Source of the DNA: Mycolicibacillus koreensis
GTDB taxonomy: Bacteria; Actinomycetota; Actinomycetes; Mycobacteriales; Mycobacteriaceae
NCBI RefSeq assembly: GCF_002104795.1
Contig: NZ_NCXO01000014.1
Location: forward strand, 1 to 64,000
DNA length: 64,000 nt
Direction: 5' to 3'
In this document: positions 28,101 to 36,684 of the stretch, piece by piece
Position numbering within the stretch: position 1 is the stretch's first letter
Layout: the number at the start of each line of letters is the position of its first letter
Position numbers and translations under genes: made by a program
The notes under the pieces: model-generated
What the model saw: the letters and a program-made list of their open reading frames with translations, nothing else
The model's database searches: none
Told to the model about the DNA's origin: nothing

Positions 28101-29345
28101 CGCGCAGAGCACCACGATGCCGACCGCCACCCGCTTGTCGCGCTCCGGGTGGGCGAACGCGGTGCGCCACTGGGAGCGGGGGGCGCTGCCGGGCAGCGGG
28201 ATCCGGCCCAGCAGCGCGGCCAGCCCCAGTGCCAGCGGGATCCGGATCACCGACTCCAGCTTGTGCACGTTGCGCAGCGGCGCCCCGGCCGCGTCGAGGA
28301 ACTCCTGCACCGGGTGCGCCAGCGGGGAGCCCAGCCCCCCGGCGTAGCCCAGCCCCAGCAGCACCACCCCGACCAGCAGCATCGTCACCAGCCGGCCCGC
28401 CGCGGGGTGACGGTCCGCGGCCCGCCCGGTCGCCAGCAGCGCCAGCCCGGCCAGTCCGGCGGCGGCGACCAGCCCGGTCGCCAGGACGTAGAGCGGGCCG
28501 GTCACCAGGACGGTGCCGGCGGTGGCGTCGGGGGCGACGAACGGGGTCCACCCGGCGGTGCCGCGCAGCATCTCGGTCAGCGACGTCCACTGGGTGGTCA
28601 CCCCGGACGATTCGATGAAATCGAGAAACGGGGGGCTGATCCGGCCCAACGCCAGCAGCGCGGTGAGCCACCACAGGCTGGCCAGGGCCGCGGCCAGCGC
28701 GGCCCACCCGGTGAACCGCCACCAGCGCCGATCCGGGCGGTGGGCGGCCCACCAGATCACCGCCGGAAGGCATCCGGCCAGGGTGGCCACCGCGTTGACC
28801 GCACCCATCAGCGCCATCGCCAGCCCCGCCTGGCCGGCCAGCATGCGCAGCGGCCGCGGCGGCGGATCGTCGCGCAGCGCCACGATCACCGGCAGCAGCA
28901 CCCACGGCGCCAGCATCATCGGCAGGGTCTCCGAGGAGATCGACCCCACGGTGGTCAACACCCGCGGCGACAACGCGAACGCCGCGGCGGCCAGCACCCG
29001 CGAGGTGGGGCTGCCGATCCGCAGCGCCTCGGCCACCCGCAGCAGCCCCCAGAACCCGACGGTGAGCAGCAGCGCCCACCACAGCCGCTGGGTGACCCAG
29101 CCGGGCAGCCCGATCAGATCTCCGGCGAGGAAGAACGTGCCGTGCGGGAACAGATAGCCGTAGGCCTGGTTCTGGGCCTGCCCGAACGGCAGGTCACTGC
29201 TCCACAGGTTGGTGGCGCGGGCTAAAAACCGCAGCGGATTGGCGGTCAGGTCCAGTTTGGTGTCCGGCGAGATCTCGCCGGGTGCCTGCAGGAACGTGCC
29301 GACCAGCGCGACGGCGCCGACCAGCCAGAGCCACCGGCGCGACAC
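25140..29345 (-). CDS. aftD: Arabinofuranosyltransferase AftD
   Basis: A protein of 1401 residues, against about 1400 for M. tuberculosis AftD (Rv0236c). The first ~430 residues contain about ten hydrophobic helices of a GT-C enzyme, with SPDTKLDLTANPLRFLARA and FPHGTFFLAGDLIGLPGWV near the N-terminus. A long periplasmic part with carbohydrate-binding-like beta modules follows, and four C-terminal helices. AftD adds alpha-1,5-arabinofuranose during arabinogalactan and lipoarabinomannan synthesis, using decaprenyl-phospho-arabinose. The exact start is uncertain: GTG 29345 gives the usual length, GTG 29357 is nearly as good, and longer starts would run into the small gene upstream. Confidence 0.95.
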   Translation of the reverse strand: MSRRWLWLVGAVALVGTFLQAPGEISPDTKLDLTANPLRFLARATNLWSSDLPFGQAQNQAYGYLFPHGTFFLAGDLIGLPGWVTQRLWWALLLTVGFWGLLRVAEALRIGSPTSRVLAAAAFALSPRVLTTVGSISSETLPMMLAPWVLLPVIVALRDDPPPRPLRMLAGQAGLAMALMGAVNAVATLAGCLPAVIWWAAHRPDRRWWRFTGWAALAAALASLWWLTALLALGRISPPFLDFIESSGVTTQWTSLTEMLRGTAGWTPFVAPDATAGTVLVTGPLYVLATGLVAAAGLAGLALLATGRAADRHPAAGRLVTMLLVGVVLLGLGYAGGLGSPLAHPVQEFLDAAGAPLRNVHKLESVIRIPLALGLAALLGRIPLPGSAPRSQWRTAFAHPERDKRVAVGIVVLCALLTATSLAWTGRLTPPGTFRAIPDYWQQAADWLTTHNTGTPTPGRVLVVPGAPFATQVWGSTHDEPLQVLGDSPWGVRDSIPLTPPQAIRAFDSVQRMLAGGRPSAGLADTLVRQGIAYLVVRNDLDPDTSRSARPILVHQAIEGSPGLSKVAEFGDPVGPGTLNGFVIDSGLRPTYPPVQIYRVDTATNPAAPYLADAAALPRIDGGPEVLARLDERQRLLGDPPLGPALLTADARRAGLPAPTVTVTDTPVARETDYGRVDHHSSAARSLDDPRHTHNRVPDYPVPGAPLTVSAWTGGRLTASSSAGDATALPNVSPATSPAAAIDGDSATAWVSNSLQAAIGQWLQIDFDHPVTSGSITVTPSATAVGAQVRRIQVETPNGTTTLKFDEAGRPLSTALPYGETPWVRLTATGTDDGSPGVQFGITDLAVTAYDASGFAHPVELRHTLAVPGPPPGSTVTAWDLGAELAGRPGCAAGPDGVRCAASMSLPPEEEEVFSRTLTVVRPIAVRPTVWLRPRQSPQLADLLAAPGATRGFGDSDLIDVLGSSYAATDGDPDTAWSAPQRVVQHKSPPTLTLRLPAATRVTGLTVTPSRSEVPTDPSVLAVDLGDGPQVRTVAGRGGPTTLPLHPRVTDTVTVSLLDWESVIDRTALGFDQLKPPGLAEVTVLGPGGDPVAAADPVANRSRPVTLDCAHGPVIGVAGRFVHTTIDTTVGALLDGGPVAAHPCDDTPIALPLGHQELLVSPGSAFVVDGVRLTGPHPDPPAPPATPARTGVWRADHREITVPGAEVTRVLVVPESVNPGWQAHTGDGNRLTAVTVNGWQQGWVLPAGTSGPVTLTFPSNAGYRLGLFGGLALLPLLALLALVGRRTRGDRSSPPTRSWAPGPLAATVAALSAGTLLAGPAGTAVFAAVLALRRLRRGAAVLVGLSAAGLGLAAAALARYPWRSVDGYIGHSPGVQLAALVSVAAVTATVLPWPGGDRDRP

Positions 29346-29385
29346 CGGGTCACGCACTGCGGTGGACGGGGCGGGTGTGCGCAGC

Positions 29386-29559
29386 TCAGCTGCGGTCGCC
29401 GTACTCAACCCGGTTGAGCAGCGACGACTGCGGGTCACCGCCGGCGATCTGCGGTTTGGTGTCCTGCTGCACCATCAAGGTGATCCCGAAGATCGCGGCC
29501 GCACCGAGCAGCAGGCCGACGACCACGCTGGCCGCGGCGGGCACCACAAACCGCTGCAT
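29386..29559 (-). CDS. Small membrane protein next to aftD (Rv0236A-like)
   Basis: A 57-residue protein starting MQRFVVPAAASVVVGLLLGA, with one N-terminal hydrophobic segment (about 6-31) that could be a membrane anchor or signal. A short polar tail of about 25 residues follows. It lies directly upstream of aftD on the same strand, as Rv0236A does in M. tuberculosis, so a shared transcript is likely. The function is not known; envelope localisation is inferred from the helix. Confidence 0.75.
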   Translation of the reverse strand: MQRFVVPAAASVVVGLLLGAAAIFGITLMVQQDTKPQIAGGDPQSSLLNRVEYGDRS

Positions 29560-29687
29560 TGATCAGGCTCCTACACATCGACCGGTCGGGGTGAACCCCG
29601 TTCGCCAAAGTAGCACGGGGTTCGGCGGAAACGAGGGAGGTGTCGGGGTCCCCGCCGCTGCCGGGGCGGCCATGACACCATGGACCG

Positions 29688-30863
29688 ATGATCCGACGAT
29701 CCCGCCTCGCGCGTGTCCTGGTCACGCTCGCGACGCTCTCCGCGTTGTTGTTGGCCTGCTCGCACTCCGGGGAGCACCCCGCCTCCGCGCAGCCGAACAC
29801 ACCGGAGGCCCCGGCGGCCCCACCGGCCGCGCCGCAGGATTCGGCCCCCGCGGTCTGCGGTGACGTGACCCAGCTGCCGCGCCGCGACAAGCTGGCGCAG
29901 CTGCTGATGGTGGGGGTGCGCGACGCCGCCGACGCCCGCGCGGTGGTCACCGATCACCACGTCGGCGGGATCTTCGTCGGCAGCTGGACCGACCTGTCGA
30001 TGCTCAACGACGGCTCGCTCACCGACATCACCGGCGCGGCGGGCCCGTGGGCGCTGGCGGTCAGCGTCGACGAGGAGGGCGGCCGGGTGTCGCGACTGTC
30101 GTCGCTGATCGGATCGTCGCCGTCGGCGCGGGTGCTGGCCCAGACCAAAACCCCCGACGAGGTGTACGGCATCGCCCGGGACCGCGGCCAGAAGATGCGC
30201 AACCTGGGGATCACGGTGGACTTCGCCCCGGACGTCGACCTCAGCGACGCCGCCGACGACACCGTGATCGGCGACCGGTCGTTCGGCACCGACCCGGCCA
30301 CGGTCGCCGAGTTCGCCGGGGCGTACGCGCGCGGGCTGCACGATGCCGGGGTGACCCCGGTGTTCAAACACTTCCCCGGCCACGGTCACGCCTCCGGGGA
30401 CTCCCACACCGGCGGGGTGAGCACCCCGCCGCTGGAGCAGCTCAAAGCCGACGACCTGGTGCCCTATCAGAGCCTGGTCACCCAGCCGGGCGCGGCGGTG
30501 ATGATCGGCCACATGCAGGTGCCCGGGTTGACCGGCGACGATCCGGCCAGCCTCAGTCCCGCGGCGGTGAACCTGCTGCGCAGCGGCGGCTACGGCGGCC
30601 CCGGCTTCGGCGGGGTGATCTACACCGACGACCTGTCGTCGATGGCGGCGATCAGTTCCCGCTTCGGCGTCGGCGAGGCCGTGCTGCGCGCCCTGCAGGC
30701 CGGTGTCGACGTGGCCCTGTGGGTCACCACCGACGAGGTCCCGGCGGTGCTCGACCACCTCGAGCAGGCGATGGATGAGGGCACACTGTCGATGCAGGCC
30801 GTCGACGCCGCGGCCGGCCGTGTCGTGGCGGCGAAGGGACCGGGGCCGGCCTGCACGGGCTGA
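29688..30863 (+). CDS. lpqI: Lipoprotein beta-N-acetylglucosaminidase LpqI (GH3)
   Basis: A 391-residue glycoside hydrolase family 3 protein. The signal peptide ends in a lipobox (LSALLLAC, Cys at about 24), so the mature protein is lipid-anchored outside the membrane. The NagZ motif KHFPGHGHASGDSH is near residue 226 and the nucleophile region IYTDDLSSMAAI near residue 313. It releases N-acetylglucosamine from peptidoglycan fragments during cell-wall turnover. It is divergent from aftD and followed by a hairpin at 30869-30898. Confidence 0.93.
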   Translation: MIRRSRLARVLVTLATLSALLLACSHSGEHPASAQPNTPEAPAAPPAAPQDSAPAVCGDVTQLPRRDKLAQLLMVGVRDAADARAVVTDHHVGGIFVGSWTDLSMLNDGSLTDITGAAGPWALAVSVDEEGGRVSRLSSLIGSSPSARVLAQTKTPDEVYGIARDRGQKMRNLGITVDFAPDVDLSDAADDTVIGDRSFGTDPATVAEFAGAYARGLHDAGVTPVFKHFPGHGHASGDSHTGGVSTPPLEQLKADDLVPYQSLVTQPGAAVMIGHMQVPGLTGDDPASLSPAAVNLLRSGGYGGPGFGGVIYTDDLSSMAAISSRFGVGEAVLRALQAGVDVALWVTTDEVPAVLDHLEQAMDEGTLSMQAVDAAAGRVVAAKGPGPACTG

Positions 30864-30868
30864 GCAGG

Positions 30869-30898
30869 GCCCACCCGGGGCGAGAATCCCCGGTGGGC
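30869..30898 (+). terminator. Hairpin after lpqI
   Basis: Arms GCCCACCCGGGG and CCCCGGTGGGC pair with one bulged C around a 7-nt loop, 6 bases after the lpqI stop. There is no U-run, as is common for mycobacterial terminators. Confidence 0.5.
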
Positions 30899-30936
30899 AT
30901 CCCGGGTGAGCACGGGCCGGTACGGGAAGGGGCAGC

Positions 30937-31548
30937 ATGGCGCGAACCAAACGGCTGCCCCGCGCCGTCCGGGAGCAGCAGATGCTCGACGCCGCGGTGG
31001 AGATGTTCTCCATCAACGGCTACCACGAGACCTCGATGGACGTCATCGCGGCGAAGGCCGAGATCTCCAAGCCGATGCTCTACCTCTATTACGGGTCCAA
31101 AGAGGAACTCTTCGGCGCCTGCCTGGATCGGGAACTGCACCGGTTCATCGACGCGGTGCGCGCCGACATCGACCTCGAGCAGGGCGCCCACGATTTGCTG
31201 GCCAACACCATCGACACGTTCCTGCACTACATCGACGCCAACCGGGCCTCGTGGATCGTGCTCTACACCCAGGCCACCAGCTCCCAGACCTTCGCCCACA
31301 CCGTCCGTGAGGGCCGCGACCGCATCATCGAACTGGTGACCCGGCTGCTGCAGGCGGGCACGCGGCATCCCGAACCCGACGACGACTTCGAGATGATGGC
31401 GGTGGCGCTGGTCGGTGCCGGCGAGGCGGTGGCGACCCGGGTGAGCACCGGCGACGCCGAGGTCAAGGAGGCGTCGGCGCTGCTGACGCAGCTGTTCTGG
31501 CGCGGGCTGAAGGGCACCCCGCCGGAGCGCGACGGCGCGCCCACCTGA
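30937..31548 (+). CDS. TetR/AcrR family regulator (Rv0238-like)
   Basis: A 203-residue TetR protein with the HTH at residues 14-60 (MLDAAVEMFSINGYHETSMD followed by VIAAKAEISKPMLYLYYGSKEEL). The C-terminal ligand domain carries no recognisable specificity. A GGAAGGGGCA ribosome site precedes the ATG. It follows lpqI in the same direction, with a hairpin between them. Its targets are not known; the TTAC-N6-GTAA palindromes before fabG4/fadA2 and fadE5 are the right kind of site for a TetR protein, but this gene is not shown to bind them. Confidence 0.9.
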   Translation: MARTKRLPRAVREQQMLDAAVEMFSINGYHETSMDVIAAKAEISKPMLYLYYGSKEELFGACLDRELHRFIDAVRADIDLEQGAHDLLANTIDTFLHYIDANRASWIVLYTQATSSQTFAHTVREGRDRIIELVTRLLQAGTRHPEPDDDFEMMAVALVGAGEAVATRVSTGDAEVKEASALLTQLFWRGLKGTPPERDGAPT

Positions 31549-31577
31549 CCGGCTACCCGCACGGCGCGCGGGCCGGG

Positions 31578-32696
31578 CTAGCCGGCGGACATCGGGCGCG
31601 GCATCGTGAACGCGCGGGGGCCGGTGCGCACCACACCGTCGCCGATCCCGCGGCCGGCGGCCCCGGCTCCCGACAGCGGCACCCCGCCGACGGTGTCGGC
31701 GGGCGCCTTCGCGGCGCCGGCCAGCCCGGATGCCGCGTTTCCGCCGGACAGCGCGCCCAGCGTGGCGTTGGTGGTGGGCGTCGAGCCGGCCCAGCTCGCC
31801 GGCACGGACAGCCCACCGAGGCGGGTGGCGCTGGTCAGGCTGGCCGTGATCGGGGCGCTGGTGGCGGGGGTGGCCCCCATCGCGGCGCTCAACCCGGGGC
31901 CGGCGGTGAACGCCGCCGTCGCCGGGGCCAGCATCATCCCGTTGGCGCCGCTGATCGCCGAGGAGCTGAGCGCGCCGGTGTTGCCGAACGTCCGCAGAAA
32001 GCCGGCGCCGGAGGCGACGGTGCCCATCGCGAAGAACGGCCCGCGCAGCGACTCGCTGAGCAGCTTCGCGCTGTCCGCGCCGGTGCCGGTGAGGTCGACC
32101 GGGGAGTTCACCGCGGTGGTGTCGGCCGTGTTGAGGAGCGCGGCCGTCTGGTGCGCCGCCCCGGCCGGATTGGTGGTCTGCCGGGCCGGGGTGGGGTGCG
32201 GCAGGGCGCTGGACTGTTCGGTGGCGGCGGCGTAGCCGTACATCGCCGCCGCGCACTGGGCCCACATCTCCAGGTAGAGGGTTTCGGTGGCCATGATCGC
32301 GGCGGTGTTCTGGCCCAGCACGTTGGTGGCGATCAACGAGGCCTGCAGGCTGCGGTTGGCGGCGATCACCGGCGGCGGGGTGGTGGCCGCGCGGGCGGTC
32401 TCATAGGCCAGCGCCTGCGCGGTGGCGTGGGCGCCGGTCTGTTCGGCGCTGCCGGCGGTGGTGGTCAGCCACCGGATGTGGGAGGCCGCGGCCGCCGCCA
32501 TCTGTTGGCCGGCCACCCCGTGCCAGGTGTTGGCCAGCCCGGCGATCTGCGCCTGGTATTTCGCCGCCGCCGTGCCCAGTTCGTTGGCCAGCGTCTGCCA
32601 GGCGGTGGCGGCAGCCCACATCGGCCCCGAACCCGGCCCGGCGTAGAGCCGGGTGGCGTTGATCTCGGGGGGCAGGGCGCCGAAGTCGACGAGCAT
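31578..32696 (-). CDS. PPE family protein (PPE-SVP subgroup)
   Basis: A 372-residue PPE protein. The N-terminal ~180 residues form the helical PPE domain: DFGALPPEINATRLYAGPGS with the Pro-Pro-Glu motif, the WxG turn in LANTWHGVAG, and IAANRSLQASLIATNVLGQN. A Gly/Ala/Ser/Thr-rich region follows with GGLSVPASW near residue 295, which places it in the SVP group. Such proteins are exported by ESX systems with a PE partner; no PE or ESX gene is in the window. It is a tandem paralogue of the next gene. Confidence 0.93.
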   Translation of the reverse strand: MLVDFGALPPEINATRLYAGPGSGPMWAAATAWQTLANELGTAAAKYQAQIAGLANTWHGVAGQQMAAAAASHIRWLTTTAGSAEQTGAHATAQALAYETARAATTPPPVIAANRSLQASLIATNVLGQNTAAIMATETLYLEMWAQCAAAMYGYAAATEQSSALPHPTPARQTTNPAGAAHQTAALLNTADTTAVNSPVDLTGTGADSAKLLSESLRGPFFAMGTVASGAGFLRTFGNTGALSSSAISGANGMMLAPATAAFTAGPGLSAAMGATPATSAPITASLTSATRLGGLSVPASWAGSTPTTNATLGALSGGNAASGLAGAAKAPADTVGGVPLSGAGAAGRGIGDGVVRTGPRAFTMPRPMSAG

Positions 32697-32888
32697 GACC
32701 GGTGTCGCCGTGCCCTACCCGGACCGGTCCCGTCGCGGCCGGTCGCCCGCCGAGGGGCGCACGACTGCGCGCACGCAGAGATCACGCCGTCGCCCAGCCA
32801 TATGACGTGAATAGTCGCTGAACCTTCACAGAACCTGGATGCCAGCTAGAAACCACCTGTTCACCTGGCGGTTTGTCGGGTGGGCAGG

Positions 32889-33971
32889 TCAGCCCGCCGA
32901 TAGCGGCCGGGGCATCACGAACGCGCGCGGCCCCACCCGCAGCACCCCGTCGCCGGGGCCGCGGGAGGCCGCCGCGGCCCCCGACAGCGGCACCCCGCCG
33001 AGCATGTTGCCGGCCGCGCCCACCTGGGGGCGGACGCCGACGGTCGGGGTGGTCGGCCCCGTCGCGGCGGCGGCAGTGGCGTTCGCGGTGGCCCAACCGG
33101 ACGGCACCGTGAGCCCGCCGATGCGGGTGGCGCCGGCCAGGTGGGCGGTGACCGGTCGTGCTGCGGGCAGCGACGGCGCGCCGGGCGTGGCGGCCCGCAG
33201 CACCGAGGCCGCCGTGCCCGGGGGCACCACGGCGGTGCCCGCGCCGGTGATCGCCGGTGACCCCAGCGCCCCGGTGCCGGGTGCGAGGGTCTTGATGAAG
33301 CCCGCGCCCGACGAGATGGCGCCCGCCCCGTAGTACAGCGGCTGCAACGTGTCGCTGAGGCCGGTGGCGAGCTGATGCGGCGCGTCGGCCAGCGACGAGG
33401 GCGACACGGCGTTCACCAGTTCGCCGACCGGGGTGGCGGCGGCGCCGGTGGCCGGTTGCGGCGTGGGGTGGTCCGGCAGGGCGCTGGACTGTTCGGTGGC
33501 GGTGGCATAGCCGTACATCGCCGCGGCGCACTGGGCCCACATCGCGAGGTACTGCGCCTCGGTGCTCATGATGGCGCCGGTGTTCTGGCCGAGCACGTTG
33601 GTGGCGATCAGCGTGGCCTGCAGGCTGCGGTTGGCCGCGATCACCGGTGGCGGTGTGGTGGCCGCGCGGGCGGTCTCGTAGGCCAGTGCCTGCGCGGTGG
33701 CCGCCGCGCCGGCCTGCGCGGCCTGCGCGGCGGTGGTGGCGAGCCACTGGATGTGGCGGGCGGCCGCCACGGCCATCCGGTGACCGGCCGCGCCCTGCCA
33801 CGCGGCCGCCAGACCGGTGATCTGCTGTTCGCAGCTCGCCGCCGCCGCGCTCAGCTCAGCGGCCAACCGTTGCCAGGCGGCGGCGGCCGCCTGCATCGGT
33901 GCTGAGCCCGGCCCGGCGTAGAGCCGGGTGGCGTTGATCTCGGGGGCGAGCGCACCGAAGTCGATGACCAT
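32889..33971 (-). CDS. PPE family protein (PPE-SVP subgroup), second copy
   Basis: A 360-residue paralogue of the preceding PPE protein. The N-terminal motif reads LAPEINATRLYAGPGS, so the first Pro of Pro-Pro-Glu is replaced by Ala. The WxG turn (LAAAWQGAAG), IAANRSLQATLIATNVLGQN and the SVP-type motif GGLTVPSGW (near residue 275) are present. Both paralogues end in nearly the same sequence (RAFVMPRPLSAG here), so they arose by tandem duplication. ATG 33971 is preferred to GTG 33974. A 192-nt spacer separates the two genes, so each may have its own promoter. Confidence 0.92.
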   Translation of the reverse strand: MVIDFGALAPEINATRLYAGPGSAPMQAAAAAWQRLAAELSAAAASCEQQITGLAAAWQGAAGHRMAVAAARHIQWLATTAAQAAQAGAAATAQALAYETARAATTPPPVIAANRSLQATLIATNVLGQNTGAIMSTEAQYLAMWAQCAAAMYGYATATEQSSALPDHPTPQPATGAAATPVGELVNAVSPSSLADAPHQLATGLSDTLQPLYYGAGAISSGAGFIKTLAPGTGALGSPAITGAGTAVVPPGTAASVLRAATPGAPSLPAARPVTAHLAGATRIGGLTVPSGWATANATAAAATGPTTPTVGVRPQVGAAGNMLGGVPLSGAAAASRGPGDGVLRVGPRAFVMPRPLSAG

Positions 33972-34319
33972 CACCGCACCGCCCGTCTAGCCGGCGGTGC
34001 GGGACGCGGTCGACCCACCGTGGTCGACGCGGTGGGGTGCTGTCTCTGCCATCTCGGTGCTCCACGACATGGGCGGTCCTCATCTCGACGTCACACACAG
34101 CACCCGCTCTGCCGTAGAGACTCGCTGCCCTTATCGAGAATGAAAACCGAGGATGCTGCGGACAACCTGGAAGGCGACTTCCAAGCACCTGGTGGCAGGC
34201 ACGAACACCCACGAAACACCCACAAAACACCCACAAAACACCAGGGTGTGGGCGCGGGGACGGGCGCGGTGTGTGGCGAGGGCCACCACCGGCGTGCCGT
34301 CCCCGGCGGTTGCCCCCGG
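33972..34319. other. 348-nt spacer upstream of the PPE gene
   Basis: No convincing gene is seen. The left part (to about 34140) should hold the promoter of the PPE gene. The right part contains an 11-bp-period tandem repeat at 34201-34243, followed by GGGTGTGGG, which can pair with the CACCC units. Several short frames cross the spacer but lack start signals. Confidence 0.5.
34201..34243. repeat. Tandem repeat, four units of about 11 bp
   Basis: The unit is ACAAAACACCC; the first copy is 10 bp, the next three 11 bp, with one or two changes each. It is A/C-only on the plus strand, unlike its GC-rich surroundings, and lies about 80 bp past the end of htdX. Confidence 0.75.
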
Positions 34320-35165
34320 TCAGACCGCCGACAGCGTCGCGGTCAGGTGCGGGTAGCCCTTGGTGAGGTTGCGCAGGGCCAACGCCCAGCCGTCGGCGGT
34401 CCGATCGGTGTAGAGGCCCACCGTCGCCGGCAGCAGCACCGGTTTGCCGAAGCGCACCGAGTAGCGGACCGCCTCGGGCAGCTCGGACTCGATGTTGGCC
34501 AGCACCGCCGCCGCCGAATACATGCCGTGGGCGATCACGGTGGGGAACCCGAACAGCTTCGCACCCAGTTTGCTGGTGTGGATCGGGTTGTGGTCCCCGC
34601 CCACCTCGGCGTAGCGGCGGATCTGGCGGGGGGTGATCCGCAGCAGCGCGGTCGCCGGCGGCAGTTTGGCCTGCTTGGCCGGCGGCGGCTTCGGTTCGTC
34701 GGAGAGGCTGGTGCGCTGTTGATGCAGAAACGTCGTCACCTGATGCCAGGCCAGGTCGTTGCCGACGTGCACGTCGGTGACGATGTCGACCAGCAACCCC
34801 TTGCGGTGCTCGCGCAAATTGGTCGCATGCACGGCGAGGTCGACGGTGTCGCTCACCGCGATCGGCCGGTAGGAGGTGATGTGGTTCTCGGTGTGCACCG
34901 ACCCCATCGCGGCGAACGGGAAGTCGAACTCGGTCACCAGCGCCATCACCGTCGGGAAGCTCAGCGCGAACGGGTAGGTCAGCGGCACCGTGTCACCGAA
35001 CCGCAGCCCGGTGACGTTGGCGTAAGCCGCCACGGTGGCCGGGTCCAGCCGCAGGTCCTTCACCCGCAGCGTGCGCTCGGGCAGCGTGTCGGGACGTGGC
35101 ACCATCGGCAGCGCCCCGACCGCGGCGCGCAGCATGTTGGTCAATCCGCTGGGTTGTTCGGTCAT
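34320..35165 (-). CDS. htdX: (R)-3-hydroxyacyl thioester dehydratase HtdX
   Basis: A 281-residue double-hotdog protein of the MaoC type. The second hotdog carries the hydratase motif YAEVGGDHNPIHTSKLGAKL followed by GFPTVIAHGM, with catalytic Asp and His near residues 205-210. It interconverts (R)-3-hydroxyacyl and trans-2-enoyl thioesters. The ATG at 35165 starts 1 nt after the fabG4 stop, so the two are translationally coupled. The reactions are consecutive: FabG4 reduces the 3-keto group and HtdX dehydrates. Matches Rv0241c. Confidence 0.92.
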   Translation of the reverse strand: MTEQPSGLTNMLRAAVGALPMVPRPDTLPERTLRVKDLRLDPATVAAYANVTGLRFGDTVPLTYPFALSFPTVMALVTEFDFPFAAMGSVHTENHITSYRPIAVSDTVDLAVHATNLREHRKGLLVDIVTDVHVGNDLAWHQVTTFLHQQRTSLSDEPKPPPAKQAKLPPATALLRITPRQIRRYAEVGGDHNPIHTSKLGAKLFGFPTVIAHGMYSAAAVLANIESELPEAVRYSVRFGKPVLLPATVGLYTDRTADGWALALRNLTKGYPHLTATLSAV

Positions 35166-35166
35166 C

Positions 35167-36543
35167 TCAGGCACCCAGCATCGCTTGGCCGCAGACCCGC
35201 ACCGTGTTGCCGGTGACCGCGCTGGACGCGGGGCTGGCGAAGTAGGCGATCAACTCGGCGACGTCGACCGGTTCACCACCCTGGAACAGCGAGTTGAGCC
35301 GGCGACCCACCTCGCGGGTGGCCAGCGGGATCGCGGCGGTCATCTCGGTCTCGATGAAGCCCGGGGCGACGGCGTTGATCGTGATGTTCTTCTTCGCCAG
35401 CTTCGGCGCCAGCGCCTCGGTCAGCCCGATCATCCCGGCCTTGGTCGCCGCGTAGTTGGTCTGGCCGCGGTTGCCGGCGATCCCGGCCATCGACGACAGC
35501 CCGATGACCCGGCCGCCGTCGTTCAGCGCCCCGGCGTCGACCAGGCCCTCGGTGAGCCGCTGCGGGGCCAGCAGGTTCACCGCCACGACCGCGTCCCAGC
35601 GGGCGTCGTCCATGTTGGCCAGCAGCTTGTCGCGGGTGATCCCGGCATTGTTGACCAGAACGTCGGCCGTGCCGCCGTTGTGGTCGCCGTAGTGCTCGCG
35701 CAGATGCGCGGTGATCGTGTCCACCGCGTCGCCGGCGGTGACGTCGAGGGTCAGCGCCGTGCCGCCCACCTTCGCCGCGGTGCGCGCCAGGGCCTCGGCG
35801 GCCGGCTCCACGTCGATGGCCACCACCTTGGCGCCGTCGCGGGCGAACACCTCGGCGATCACCGCGCCGATGCCGCGGGCGGCGCCGGTGACGATCGCGA
35901 CCTTGCCCTCCAGTGGGCGATCCCAATCGGCGGGGGCGCTGGCCTCACCGGCGCCGACGTAGAACACCTGACCGTCGACGTAGGCCGACTTGGCCGACAG
36001 GATGAACCGCAGCGTGGACTCCGCGCCGCTGATGCCGGCCTTGGCCTTCGGTGACAGGTACACCAGCGACACCGTCGCGCCGCGGCGCAGCTCCTTGCCC
36101 AGCGAACGGGTGAAACCCTCCAGGGCGCGCTGGGCGATGTGCTCGTCGACGTCGCTGATCTCGGCGGGGGTGGTGCCGACGACCACCACCCGGCCCGACG
36201 GGCCGAGGTTGCGCAGCAGCGGGGTGAAGAACTCGTGCAGACCTTTGAGCCCGGCCGGGGTGGTGATGGCGGTGGCGTCGTAGACCAACCCGCCGAACGA
36301 GTCGGCCCACCGGCCACCGAGATTGGCCGCCACCAGGTCGTAGTCGTCGGCGAGCGCAATCCGCAGCGGCTCCACGACCCGGCCGGACCCGCCGATCAGC
36401 AGCGAGCCCGCCAGCGGGCGCTCCCCGGGCCGGTACCGGCGCAGCGTCTCCGGTTGCGGTACGCCGAGTTGCTTGGCCAGAAACGAGCCGGGACCGGAGT
36501 TGACGATCTGCGACAACAGATCGGAGGGGAGCTTGGGCGCCAC
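35167..36543 (-). CDS. fabG4: High-molecular-weight 3-oxoacyl reductase FabG4
   Basis: A 458-residue protein with two Rossmann domains. The N-terminal flavodoxin-like domain (1-~205) is followed by the catalytic domain, which starts with [20 protein letters not shown] near residue 213. The NNAG motif ([12 protein letters not shown]) and catalytic Ser and Tyr-X3-Lys ([21 protein letters not shown]) follow. It uses NADH to reduce 3-ketoacyl thioesters. The GTG at 36543 has a GGAAGG ribosome site. It is divergent from fadA2 with a 16-bp palindrome between, and lies directly before htdX. Confidence 0.94.
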   Translation of the reverse strand: MAPKLPSDLLSQIVNSGPGSFLAKQLGVPQPETLRRYRPGERPLAGSLLIGGSGRVVEPLRIALADDYDLVAANLGGRWADSFGGLVYDATAITTPAGLKGLHEFFTPLLRNLGPSGRVVVVGTTPAEISDVDEHIAQRALEGFTRSLGKELRRGATVSLVYLSPKAKAGISGAESTLRFILSAKSAYVDGQVFYVGAGEASAPADWDRPLEGKVAIVTGAARGIGAVIAEVFARDGAKVVAIDVEPAAEALARTAAKVGGTALTLDVTAGDAVDTITAHLREHYGDHNGGTADVLVNNAGITRDKLLANMDDARWDAVVAVNLLAPQRLTEGLVDAGALNDGGRVIGLSSMAGIAGNRGQTNYAATKAGMIGLTEALAPKLAKKNITINAVAPGFIETEMTAAIPLATREVGRRLNSLFQGGEPVDVAELIAYFASPASSAVTGNTVRVCGQAMLGA

Positions 36544-36586
36544 TGGACTGCCTTCCGTTGCGGACGAACCGGGTATCGACTACGAA

Positions 36587-36602
36587 CTTACTCCAGAGTA
36601 AG
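36587..36602. promoter_or_regulatory. 16-bp palindrome between fabG4 and fadA2
   Basis: CTTACTC-N2-GAGTAAG has perfect 7-bp arms and contains TTAC-N6-GTAA, also found before fadE5 (43256-43269). It lies 10 bp before the fadA2 -10 box (TAGTAT, 36612-36617). This is the typical size and place of a TetR-family operator controlling both divergent genes. Confidence 0.65.
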
Positions 36603-36611
36603 AACAGTGGG

Positions 36612-36617
36612 TAGTAT
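36612..36617 (+). promoter_or_regulatory. -10 box (TAGTAT) of fadA2
   Basis: TAGTAT fits TANNNT and is just downstream of the 16-bp palindrome, so a protein on the palindrome would cover the -35 region. The predicted leader is about 60 nt. Confidence 0.45.
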
Positions 36618-36684
36618 GGCCTGACGGTCGGTCATCTCACAACCGGACCATCCTGCCCCTTTCCAGCGACCTTTCGGAGACACC

